This document shows, one piece after another, positions 50,300-58,158 of a DNA stretch of 64,000 bases (its first letter is position 1; each line of letters starts with the position of its first letter). The notes under the pieces are model-generated. The model ran no database searches. It was given only the letters and a program-made list of their open reading frames with translations, and was not told where the DNA came from. The DNA comes from DAOMFB01 sp963801475. GTDB taxonomy: Bacteria > Acidobacteriota > Thermoanaerobaculia > UBA5066. A program made the position numbers and the translations under genes. The stretch covers positions 1,178,001 to 1,242,000 of the forward strand of contig CAWDEX010000001.1 of the NCBI GenBank assembly GCA_963801475.1, read 5' to 3'.

Positions 50300-51669
50300 T
50301 CGTCCTGAAGTTCGGCGGCACCTCGGTCGGCGACGGCGAGCGGATCGGCCGGGTCGCGGACCTCGTCGCGTCGCGTCGCGGCGAAGGGCCGCTGGCCGTC
50401 GTGTCCGCCGTCGGGGGCGTCACCGATCTTCTCGTCTCGCTGTCGAGGTCTTCGAAGGCGAAGGACCGGGCGGCGGCCGATGCGGCGGTCGAGGAGATTT
50501 CCGCGCGGCACCGCCGGGCGCTCGCGGCGCTCGCTCTGCCGGCGGACGAGGAGCAGGCGTGCGGCGCGGCCCTCGAGCGCGAGCTCGCGCGCCTTCGGGA
50601 GCTCTCTCTCGGCATCTCGCTCCTCGGGGAGGTCTCTCCCCGGACGTCGGACGCTCTCCTGAGCACGGGAGAGCTGATCTCGTCGCGTCTCGTCACGGCG
50701 GCCCTCCGGGCCCGTGGCGTGCCGGCCGTCTGGATCGACCCCCGCAGGCTGGTCGCAACGGACTCGACGTTCGGCGGCGCGATCCCCGACGAGGCGGAGA
50801 CGGGCCGGCGCGTCGCCGGGGCGGTCCTTCCCGAGCTCTCCGCGGGAAAGGTCGTCGTGACGGGCGGATTCGTCGGGGAGGCGCCCGACGGCTCGACGAC
50901 GACTCTCGGGCGGGGCGGGTCGGACTACTCGGCGGCGCTCCTCGGCGCGGCGCTCTCCGACGCGGGGGCGGCGGTCCCGGTCATCGAGATCTGGACTGAC
51001 GTGGATGGGATCCTCACGGCCGACCCGCGGATCGTCCCGGCGGCGCGGCTCGTCCCCGAGGTCGGCTACGCCGAGGCGGCCGAGCTGGCCTTCTTCGGCG
51101 CCAAGGTGCTTCACCCGGCCACCATCCGCCCCGCCGTCGCTCGCGGGATCCCGGTGGCCGTCCGAAACACCTTCCGCCCGCAGGTGACCGGGACGGTCGT
51201 CACGGCCGATGCGCCCGGGCACGGCGTCCGCGCCGTCGCGATGCGGAAGGGAGTCGCGGCCCTGTTCGTCGGGAGCCCGCGGATGCTCCTGGCCCACGGC
51301 TACGCGGCTCGCGTCTTCTCCGTCTTCGAGAAGCACCGCGTCCCGGTCGACGTCATCGCGACGAGCGAGGTCTCCATCTCGATCACGGTCGACGAGAAGG
51401 CGCCGCTCGATGCGCTCGCCGAGAGCCTTTCGGAGTTCGCCGAGGTCTCGATCCTCCGGAACCTCGCGGTCGTCTCCGTCGTCGGGAAGGGCCTCCGGAC
51501 GACGCCGGGGGTGGCGGCACGGGTCTTCGCGGCGCTCCGGGACGTCAACGTCGTCCTGATCTCGCAGGGGGCCTCCGAGACGAACATCACGTTCGTCGTG
51601 GACGCGGCGGACGCCCCCGAGGCCGTTCGCCGCCTCCACCGCGACTTCTTCGAGGGAGGCGCGGCATGA
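50296..51669 (+). CDS. lysC: aspartate kinase
   Basis: LysC phosphorylates aspartate, the first step of the aspartate family pathway. 457 residues with the catalytic start VLKFGGTSVGDGERI, the nucleotide/substrate segment TLGRGGSDYSAALLG and WTDVDGILTADPR. Two C-terminal ACT domains bind feedback inhibitors: VFSVFEKHRVPVDVIATSEVSIS and FAALRDVNVVLISQGASETN. The monofunctional form with ACT pair is usually inhibited by lysine; here the effector is not known. The ATG overlaps the asd stop, and the stop overlaps dapB, both by four bases. Confidence 0.94.
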   Translation: MIVLKFGGTSVGDGERIGRVADLVASRRGEGPLAVVSAVGGVTDLLVSLSRSSKAKDRAAADAAVEEISARHRRALAALALPADEEQACGAALERELARLRELSLGISLLGEVSPRTSDALLSTGELISSRLVTAALRARGVPAVWIDPRRLVATDSTFGGAIPDEAETGRRVAGAVLPELSAGKVVVTGGFVGEAPDGSTTTLGRGGSDYSAALLGAALSDAGAAVPVIEIWTDVDGILTADPRIVPAARLVPEVGYAEAAELAFFGAKVLHPATIRPAVARGIPVAVRNTFRPQVTGTVVTADAPGHGVRAVAMRKGVAALFVGSPRMLLAHGYAARVFSVFEKHRVPVDVIATSEVSISITVDEKAPLDALAESLSEFAEVSILRNLAVVSVVGKGLRTTPGVAARVFAALRDVNVVLISQGASETNITFVVDAADAPEAVRRLHRDFFEGGAA

Positions 51670-52484
51670 GGGCGCTGCTCGTCGGCTACGGAAAGATGGG
51701 GAAGGCGCTGGAGGCGGCACTCGTGGCGAGGGACCACGCCATCGCAGGAAGGATCGACGAGGGGGACCGGTCGGAGGACTTCCTGAAGGGGGACCGACCG
51801 GGGGGCCCCCTGGAAGGGGAATCGATCGGATCGCGAGGCTCGTCCGTTTCCGGAGCAGCGACCGCGGCTCGAAAGGGGCGTCGCGGGAACTTCCCTTCGA
51901 AGAATCCGGCGGCCGTGGATGTTGCGTTCGAGTTCACGACTCCTGCTTCAGCCGAAGGTCTGGTGGTCTTCCTGCTTTCCAGGAGAATCCCCGTGGTCTC
52001 CGGCACGACCGGGTGGGACATCGCGCCCGCGGTCCAGGTAGCGCGGGAGCGAAACGTCCCGTTTCTCCATTCTCCGAATTTCTCGATCGGCGTGGCGGTG
52101 ATGAGGCGGCTCGCAGCCCAGGCGGCGGCGCTCCTTTCCCCCTTTTCGTCGTTCGAGCCGGGGATCCTCGAGCGGCATCACGCCGCCAAGAAGGACGCGC
52201 CGTCGGGGACGGCGAAGCTGCTGGCGTCGGCGCTCGACGCGGCCCGGCGGAGCGCCCCGGTGCCGGTCGTCGCCCTGCGCCAGGGGGGACAGCCGGGGGA
52301 GCACATCCTCTTCTTCGAAGGGGAATCGGAGTGCCTCGAGCTCGTTCACCGGGCGCGGTCGCGCGCGATCTTCGCGGCGGGGGCCGTGGCCGCCGCCGAG
52401 TGGCTGCTGGCCTCGGGCCGCCCCGGCCCCGTCTCGTTCGACGAATTCCTGGACGCCGTCTCCCGAGAAAGGACCTCCCGATGA
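51666..52484 (+). CDS. dapB: 4-hydroxy-tetrahydrodipicolinate reductase with internal insertion
   Basis: DapB reduces 4-hydroxy-tetrahydrodipicolinate with NAD(P)H. The 272-residue protein has the Rossmann start LVGYGKMGKALE, VDVAFEFTTPASAEG, VVSGTTGW, and the active-site segment RHHAAKKDAPSGTA. Between residues about 32 and 82 (51759-51911) there is an extra segment rich in Gly, Ser, Arg and Lys. It separates RID from VDVAFEFT, which in the short DapB type are close together. The insert is in frame and repetitive at the DNA level (two near-copies of GGGGGACCG). Otherwise the enzyme looks complete. Confidence 0.88.
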   Translation: MRALLVGYGKMGKALEAALVARDHAIAGRIDEGDRSEDFLKGDRPGGPLEGESIGSRGSSVSGAATAARKGRRGNFPSKNPAAVDVAFEFTTPASAEGLVVFLLSRRIPVVSGTTGWDIAPAVQVARERNVPFLHSPNFSIGVAVMRRLAAQAAALLSPFSSFEPGILERHHAAKKDAPSGTAKLLASALDAARRSAPVPVVALRQGGQPGEHILFFEGESECLELVHRARSRAIFAAGAVAAAEWLLASGRPGPVSFDEFLDAVSRERTSR

Positions 52485-53425
52485 TCACTCCGACGTCGCG
52501 CCCGGCCCGTCTGTCCGGGCTCTACACCGCGCTGATCACGCCGTTCACCGATGCGGGCGAGGTGGACGAGTTCGCTCTCCGGCGTCTCGTCCGCCGGCAG
52601 ATCGAGGGGGGTGTCGCCGGCCTCGTTCCGTGCGGGACCACGGGCGAGGCCGTCACGCTCGACCCGGACGAGCACGAAAGGGTCGTGGCGGTCGTGGCCG
52701 AGGAGGCTCGCCGCGCCCCGCGGCCCGTCCGGGTGATCGCCGGGTGCGGCTCGAACGACACCCGGAAGGCGCAGAAGCTCGCGAAGCGATGCGGCAAGGC
52801 CGGCGCGGACGGCCTGCTCGTGGTGACTCCCTACTACAACAAGCCGACGCCGAACGGGCTGATCGCGCACTTCAGGGCGGTCGCCGATGCGGGGGAGCTC
52901 GCGGTGGTCCTCTACAACGTACCGGGTCGGACGGGAGTGAACATGATGCCGGAGACCGTCCTCGCGCTCGCCGAGGACCCGCGCATCGTCGCCGTCAAGG
53001 AGGCCTCCCTGAGCCTCGACCAGGCCTGCGAGATCCTCCGCTCGCGCCCGCCCGGCTTCTCCGTCCTCTCGGGCGAGGACTCGCTCGCCCTGCCGATGAT
53101 CGCGTGCGGCGGGGACGGACTTATCGCGGTCGTCTCGAACGAGGCGCCGCGAAGCACGGCGGAGCTGGTCGCGGCCGCTCTCGCCGGGGACCGCGACCGG
53201 GCGGCCTTCCTGCAGGCGCAGCTCTTCCCCCTCATGCGCGCGAACTTCCGCGAGTCGAACCCGATCCCGGTCAAGTGGGCGATGCAGCGCCTGGGCGTCT
53301 GCGGCGGGGCGCTCCGGCTTCCCCTCGTCCCGCTGTCCGCCACGCATCACGCAGCGATCGAGAGCGCGCTCCGGGCCGCGGGGCTCCTCGCGGCGGACGG
53401 AACGCCGGTGGAGGGTGCGCTGTGA
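52481..53425 (+). CDS. dapA: 4-hydroxy-tetrahydrodipicolinate synthase
   Basis: DapA condenses pyruvate and aspartate semialdehyde. 314 residues of the TIM-barrel aldolase family: LYTALITPFTDAGEVDE, the phosphate/substrate loop PCGTTGEAVTL, the catalytic tyrosine in VVLYNVPGRTG and the Schiff-base lysine in IVAVKEASLSLDQ. The ATG overlaps the dapB stop by four bases; its own stop overlaps the GTG of dapD. A normal-length enzyme without obvious oddities. Confidence 0.95.
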   Translation: MITPTSRPARLSGLYTALITPFTDAGEVDEFALRRLVRRQIEGGVAGLVPCGTTGEAVTLDPDEHERVVAVVAEEARRAPRPVRVIAGCGSNDTRKAQKLAKRCGKAGADGLLVVTPYYNKPTPNGLIAHFRAVADAGELAVVLYNVPGRTGVNMMPETVLALAEDPRIVAVKEASLSLDQACEILRSRPPGFSVLSGEDSLALPMIACGGDGLIAVVSNEAPRSTAELVAAALAGDRDRAAFLQAQLFPLMRANFRESNPIPVKWAMQRLGVCGGALRLPLVPLSATHHAAIESALRAAGLLAADGTPVEGAL

Positions 53426-54189
53426 CGCGGGACGAAGTGCTCGCGCTGCTAGACGCCCTCGAGCGGGGCGAGGTCCGGGCGGCGGCGCCGGACGCCTCCG
53501 GCCGCTGGGTGCCGAACCGGGCCGTGAAGGAGGGAATCCTCGCGGCCTTCCGCCTCGGGACCGACGTGGAGCTGATCGCGGGGCCGCTCTCCTTCCGGGA
53601 CCGGGACACCCTTCCGCCGCGCCGGCCGCTCCCGGCCGGCGTCCGCGTCGTCCCGGGCGGAACCGCCATCCGCCGCGGGGCGTTCGTGGCGAAAGGGGTC
53701 GTCGTCATGCCTCCCGCCTACATCAACGTGGGCGCGTACGTCGACGAGGGATCGATGATCGACAGTCACGCCCTCGTCGGCTCCTGCGCGCAGATCGGGA
53801 AGCGCGTCCACCTGTCGGCGGCGGCGCAGGTCGGGGGCGTTCTCGAGCCGGTCGGCGCCGTGCCCGTCGTGATCGAGGACGACGTCTTCGTCGGCGGAGG
53901 CGTCGGAATCTACGAGGGGGTCTGCGTGCGGCGACGGGCCGTCCTCGCGTCCGGCGTCGTCCTGACCGGCTCGACGGCCGTCTTCGACCTCGTGAAGGAG
54001 CGCGAGCTCCGGTCGGCGGCCGGGATTCCGCTCGAGATCCCCGAGGGCGCCGTCGTCGTCCCCGGCACGCGGCCGGCGCCGGGAGGCTGGTCGAAACAGA
54101 AGGGGCTGTCGCTCTCGGCTCCGGTCATCGTGAAGTACCGCGACGAGAAGACGGACGCCAAGACGACGCTGGAAAGCGCCCTGAGGTGA
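53422..54189 (+). CDS. dapD: 2,3,4,5-tetrahydropyridine-2,6-dicarboxylate N-succinyltransferase
   Basis: DapD succinylates tetrahydrodipicolinate, committing the operon to the succinylase route to diaminopimelate. 255 residues: an N-terminal helical part (LLDALERGEVRAAAP, VKEGILAAFRLG) and a left-handed beta helix of hexapeptide repeats (VVVMPPAYINVGAYVDEGSM, DSHALVGSCAQIGKRVHLSA). DapC, DapE and DapF are not in the operon; ArgD at 12.9 kb may supply the aminotransferase. GTG start in a GTGA overlap with dapA. Confidence 0.93.
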   Translation: MTRDEVLALLDALERGEVRAAAPDASGRWVPNRAVKEGILAAFRLGTDVELIAGPLSFRDRDTLPPRRPLPAGVRVVPGGTAIRRGAFVAKGVVVMPPAYINVGAYVDEGSMIDSHALVGSCAQIGKRVHLSAAAQVGGVLEPVGAVPVVIEDDVFVGGGVGIYEGVCVRRRAVLASGVVLTGSTAVFDLVKERELRSAAGIPLEIPEGAVVVPGTRPAPGGWSKQKGLSLSAPVIVKYRDEKTDAKTTLESALR

Positions 54190-54207
54190 GGGAAGGATGA
54201 CGGGGCG

Positions 54208-55476
54208 TTGAACGAGGCCGTTCTACGAAGGGCTGCGGCGCGGTTCGGGACGCCGTTCTATCTCTACGACTTCGACGTCATCGAGCGCCAGGTCGCGGCC
54301 TTGAGGCGCGCCCTCGGCCCGCGCTTCGAGATCGCCTATGCCATCAAGGCGAACCCGGCCCTCGCGGTTCTCCTCGTCCTGCGCCGATTCGGCCTCTCCG
54401 CGGACGTCGCGTCGAGGGGAGAGCTCCTCGCGGCGCGGCGTGCCGGCTTCGATCCCTCGAAGGTCCTCTCGACCGGTCCGGCGAAAAGCGATGCCGACCT
54501 CGAGGCGCTCGTGCGCGGGGGAGTGTCGATCATTCACGCCGAAGGGGAATGGGAGCTGGACGCGCTGGAGAGGCTCGGCGCAAGGCTCCGCCGGCGGATT
54601 CCGGTCGGCCTTCGTCTGAATCCGCCCTGGGGAATCGCCGAGAAGCGGGTCATCATCGGGGGGCCGGGCGCCAAGAAGTTCGGGTTCGACCTTCGGAGCG
54701 CGGAGAGCTTCCTTCGAAGAAGAAACCGCTTCCCCCACCTCGACGTGGCCGGCTTCCAGGTCTTCAACGCCTCAAATGTCCTCGACGCGCGTCTCTTCGT
54801 CGAAAACACGGCGCGCGTCCTCTCTCTGGCACTCTCGATTTCGAGAAAGTTCTCGGTCCCCCTCCGGTCGGTCGACTTCGGCGGTGGCTTCGGCGTTCCC
54901 TATGCCGACGGCGAGAAACCGCTCGACCTCGGGATTCTCCGAAAGGGACTGCAGGCGATCGCCCGGCGGGCGGAGGAGGAGCCTCTCCTCCGGAAGGCGC
55001 GGCTGGTCTTCGAGCCGGGACGGTTCCTCGTCGCCGAGAGCGGCACGTACGTCGCGAAGGTCCTCGGAACGAAACGGAGCCGGGGCGTGGACTACGTTCT
55101 CGTCGACGGCGGCATCCACCACTTCCTCCGGCCGGTCCTCTTCGGGACGCCGCACCGCGTGCGCCTCGTGCGGGGGACCGGACATTCGGGTCGTTCTTCT
55201 CCCTCGAAGAGGCCGCTGGCTGTCGCGGGCCCGCTCTGCACGAGCCTCGACGTCCTGCACCCGGGCGCGCGGCTGCCCATTCCGACCCGGGGCGATCTCC
55301 TCGCCTTCGAGAACGCGGGGGCGTACGGGTACACCGAGTCGATGCCGCTCTTCCTGTCGCACGAATGGCCGGCCGAGGTGGGGCTCCGGAAGGGCCGCCT
55401 CGAAACGCTGCGCCGGTCCCCGTCCGTCCGGACGCTCCTGGGGCTGCAGAGAACGCCGTTCGGTTCCCGGCGATAA
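54208..55476 (+). CDS. lysA: diaminopimelate decarboxylase
   Basis: LysA makes lysine from meso-diaminopimelate. 422 residues of the PLP fold III family: the PLP lysine in IAYAIKANPALAVL, the phosphate loop DFGGGFGVPYADGE, the FEPGRFLVAESGTYV strand, and GPLCTSLDVL with the partner-subunit cysteine. The end contains FENAGAYGYTESM. TTG start at 54208 with GGAAGGA about ten bases upstream; 18 bases separate it from dapD. It is the last biosynthetic gene of the operon. Confidence 0.94.
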   Translation: MNEAVLRRAAARFGTPFYLYDFDVIERQVAALRRALGPRFEIAYAIKANPALAVLLVLRRFGLSADVASRGELLAARRAGFDPSKVLSTGPAKSDADLEALVRGGVSIIHAEGEWELDALERLGARLRRRIPVGLRLNPPWGIAEKRVIIGGPGAKKFGFDLRSAESFLRRRNRFPHLDVAGFQVFNASNVLDARLFVENTARVLSLALSISRKFSVPLRSVDFGGGFGVPYADGEKPLDLGILRKGLQAIARRAEEEPLLRKARLVFEPGRFLVAESGTYVAKVLGTKRSRGVDYVLVDGGIHHFLRPVLFGTPHRVRLVRGTGHSGRSSPSKRPLAVAGPLCTSLDVLHPGARLPIPTRGDLLAFENAGAYGYTESMPLFLSHEWPAEVGLRKGRLETLRRSPSVRTLLGLQRTPFGSRR

Positions 55477-55499
55477 TCGCCGCGAGGAGGGTTTCTCGA

Positions 55500-56237
55500 A
55501 TGAGGAGAACGGCTCTGGCCCTGGGTCTCCTTCTCTCCCTGTCCGCCGGCGCGGCGCAGGCCGACTTCGCGAAGCTGAAGAAGGCCTGGTTCGTCGGGAC
55601 GAAGCCCGGAACGTACGCGACGTGGGAGCAGACGACGACCGATCCGAAGGGGAAGACTTCCGTCGTGGAGATGACGATGGCCCGCCTCGAGAACGAGGGG
55701 GAGATGGTCTGGCTCGAGTTCCGCACGGTTCCGAAGGCGGGCTCGAAGCAGAAGGCGTCGACGATGCGCTACCTCCTGAACCCGCAGTTCGACCCCGAGA
55801 AGAATCCGCTCGATTTCGTGAAGCACATCGAGCGCGTCATCGTGCAGGAAGACGGCAAGGAGGCGGCGGAGATGCCGTGGGACATGGTCCGCCCGATGAT
55901 GGGGAGCGTCCTCGGCATGGTGGACTTCGGGAGCGACGTCGTCGAGAAGGGGCCGGAGACCGTGGACGGGAAGGCCTGCGAGCGATTCTCGATGAGCGGC
56001 CGGTACCAGATGAAGATCCTCTTCTTCGAGATGAAGGGGACGTACGAGTCGGAGATCTGGCTGTCGGACTCCGTCCCCTTCGGCCGCGTGAAGGAGACGG
56101 ACGTCCTGAAGGACGACAAAGGGAACGTCACGAGGACGGAGTGGAAGCTCGTCGGCTCGGGCTCCGGGTACACGACGAAGATCACCGGCCCGGTCAGGAA
56201 GAGCGAGCCGATGCCGAAGCTCCCGTTCGGAAACTGA
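55500..56237 (+). CDS. secreted protein, function unknown
   Basis: 245 residues with a clear signal peptide (LALGLLLSLSAGAAQA, cleaved near residue 21). The mature part is beta-rich with YATWEQTTTDPKGKT, MARLENEGEMVWLEFRT, a Lys-rich core and KGPETVDGKACERFSMSG. It suggests a periplasmic or outer-membrane-associated lipid-binding-like fold, but I do not recognise the family. The ATG is preceded by GAGGAGG at eight bases. It lies 23 bases after lysA on the same strand and may be read through from the lysine operon. Confidence 0.65.
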   Translation: MRRTALALGLLLSLSAGAAQADFAKLKKAWFVGTKPGTYATWEQTTTDPKGKTSVVEMTMARLENEGEMVWLEFRTVPKAGSKQKASTMRYLLNPQFDPEKNPLDFVKHIERVIVQEDGKEAAEMPWDMVRPMMGSVLGMVDFGSDVVEKGPETVDGKACERFSMSGRYQMKILFFEMKGTYESEIWLSDSVPFGRVKETDVLKDDKGNVTRTEWKLVGSGSGYTTKITGPVRKSEPMPKLPFGN

Positions 56238-56273
56238 CGTGGGGCTCCTGGCGTCCGATCTGAGAAACGGTCT

Positions 56274-56302
56274 CTGACGGAGCGGGGCGGGTCGCATAGA
56301 AT
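56274..56302 (+). promoter_or_regulatory. leaderless promoter of the acyl-CoA mutase
   Basis: CTGACG (56274-56279), a 17-base spacer and TAGAAT (56297-56302). The -10 ends seven bases before the ATG, so the mRNA should begin at or next to the start codon. No Shine-Dalgarno is present. Confidence 0.5.
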
Positions 56303-56309
56303 CTCCGAC

Positions 56310-58019
56310 ATGAGTGTCAAGGAACCCGGGAGCCCGGCGCTCCCGTTGACGGCCGGGCAGGAGAGGATCCGGAAGGCCAAGGAGGCGTGGCGCGCGAAGG
56401 CCGCCGCTGCCTTCGCGAAGACTCCCGCCTGGAAGAGGGACTTCACGACGATCTCCTCGGCCGAGGTCAACCCGCTGGCCACCCCGGACGATCTCCCGGG
56501 CTTCGACTACGAGCGGGACCTCGGCTGGCCGGGGGAGTTCCCTTACACGCGCGGCGTCCAGCCGACGATGTACCGGGGCCGTCCGTGGACGATCCGCCAG
56601 TTCGCGGGGTTCGGCTCGGCCCGGGATACGAACGAGCGATTCAAGGCGCTCCTCGGCCACGGGCAGACCGGCCTCTCGACGGCGTTCCACCTCCCGACGC
56701 TCTACGGATACGACTCGGACCACCCGATGTCGGCCGGCGAGGTGGGGAAGTGCGGCGTGGCGATCGACACCCTGCGCGACTTCGAGGTCCTGTTCGACGG
56801 GATCGACCTCGGGGCGGTCACGACGTCGATGACGATCAACTCGACGGCCCCCATCGCCCTCGCGATGTACCTGGCCGTCGCGGAGAAGCAGGGAACCGCC
56901 TGGGCGAAGGTCGGCGGGACGCTTCAGAACGACATCCTGAAGGAGTACATCGCCCAGAAGGAGTACATCTTCCCGCCGCGACCCTCGATGCGGCTCATCA
57001 CGGACCAGTTCTCGTTCTGTGCCCGGCACGTCCCGAAATGGAACACCGTCTCCGTCTCCGGCTACCACATCCGCGAAGCGGGGGCGACGGCGCTGCAGGA
57101 GCTGGCCTTCACCCTCCGCGACGGGATGGAGTACGTGAAGTACGGGATCGACGCCGGACTCGATGTGGACGAGTTCGCGCCGAGGCTCTCCTTCTTCTTC
57201 AACGCGCACAACGACTTCTTCGAGGAAGTCGCGAAGTACCGGGCGGCCCGCCGGATCTGGGCCCGGGTGATGCGCGACCGCTACGGGGCCAGGAAGGCCG
57301 AGAGCTGGAAGCTCCGCTTCCACACCCAGACCGCCGGGGTCTCGCTCACGGCGCAGCAGCCTTACATCAACGTGGCGCGCGTGGCGGTCCAGGCGCTCGC
57401 CGCCGTTCTCGGCGGCACGCAGTCGCTCCACACGAACGCCCTGGACGAGACGCTCGCGCTGCCGACGGAGTTCGCCGCGAAGATCGCCGTCCGGACACAG
57501 CAGATCGTCCTCCACGAGACGGGCGTCGCGAACTCGATCGACCCGCTCGGCGGCGCCTACTTCGTCGAGGAGCTGACGAACCGGATGGAGGCAGGGGCCG
57601 TCGACTATTTCCGGCGGATCGACGCCTTCGGCGGAATGGTCGAGGCCATCGAGGCCGGCTTCCCCCAGCGGGAGATCATGGACGCCGCCTACCGGTTCCA
57701 GCGCGCCGTCGACGCCCGAGAGAAGGTGATGGTCGGGGTCAACGGTTTCACCGAGGAGGTGCCCGGAGACACCGTTCCGATTCTCACGATCTCGGAGGAG
57801 ACGGCCGCGGAGCAGATCCGGGGGCTGAACGAGGTGCGCCGGATGCGCGATGCCCGGACGGCGCTGCAGAAGCTCTCGGACCTGAAGGTGGCGTGCCGTG
57901 GCGGTGAGAACGTGATGCCGCCGCTCGTCGAGGCGGTCAAGGCCTACGCGACGGTCGGCGAGATGTCGGACGTCATGCGTGAGGTCTTCGCGGTCTACGA
58001 AGAGCCGGCTGTCTTCTGA
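56310..58019 (+). CDS. acyl-CoA mutase large subunit (methylmalonyl-CoA mutase family)
   Basis: A 569-residue substrate-binding subunit of a B12-dependent acyl-CoA mutase, without the cobalamin domain. It has PYTRGVQPTMYRGRPWTIRQ, LSTAFHLPTLYGYDSDHP, GGTLQNDILKEYIAQKEYIF, ISGYH-like SVSGYHIREAGATA, and QSLHTNALDETLALPT. The position equal to the methylmalonyl-CoA mutase Tyr89 is Phe98 (RQFAGF), as in isobutyryl-CoA mutases, while Arg228 (PSMRL) matches the mutase arginine that holds the carboxylate. The substrate is therefore open. The small B12 subunit and the MeaB chaperone are not in the window. Confidence 0.9.
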   Translation: MSVKEPGSPALPLTAGQERIRKAKEAWRAKAAAAFAKTPAWKRDFTTISSAEVNPLATPDDLPGFDYERDLGWPGEFPYTRGVQPTMYRGRPWTIRQFAGFGSARDTNERFKALLGHGQTGLSTAFHLPTLYGYDSDHPMSAGEVGKCGVAIDTLRDFEVLFDGIDLGAVTTSMTINSTAPIALAMYLAVAEKQGTAWAKVGGTLQNDILKEYIAQKEYIFPPRPSMRLITDQFSFCARHVPKWNTVSVSGYHIREAGATALQELAFTLRDGMEYVKYGIDAGLDVDEFAPRLSFFFNAHNDFFEEVAKYRAARRIWARVMRDRYGARKAESWKLRFHTQTAGVSLTAQQPYINVARVAVQALAAVLGGTQSLHTNALDETLALPTEFAAKIAVRTQQIVLHETGVANSIDPLGGAYFVEELTNRMEAGAVDYFRRIDAFGGMVEAIEAGFPQREIMDAAYRFQRAVDAREKVMVGVNGFTEEVPGDTVPILTISEETAAEQIRGLNEVRRMRDARTALQKLSDLKVACRGGENVMPPLVEAVKAYATVGEMSDVMREVFAVYEEPAVF

Positions 58020-58057
58020 GAACACGCTGACGCTTCGCATCGCGTTGGGGGTCCGGG

Positions 58058-58085
58058 GAACGACGGGGTTGGGGCCCCGTCGTTC
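58058..58085. terminator. hairpin terminator after the mutase gene
   Basis: A perfect 11-base stem GAACGACGGGG/CCCCGTCGTTC with a 6-base loop, 38 bases after the mutase stop. No T-tract. The stem core GACGGGG/CCCCGTC is shared with the hairpin at 1242-1267. Confidence 0.6.
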
Positions 58086-58145
58086 GAAGCCAGGCCCTCG
58101 GAAAGCGCCGGCTGTTTTCTGAATCCGGACGTGGTTCTTGCGCGG

Positions 58146-58151
58146 TATCCT
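58146..58151 (+). promoter_or_regulatory. -10 box, leaderless promoter of the TPR protein
   Basis: TATCCT ends seven bases before the ATG at 58159. No Shine-Dalgarno is present. Confidence 0.35.
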
Positions 58152-58158
58152 CGATGGG

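Noticed and set aside
58020..58158. Remnant of a mobile element after the mutase gene
   Set aside because: Only a hairpin and a promoter are visible; no terminal repeats or transposase fragment.
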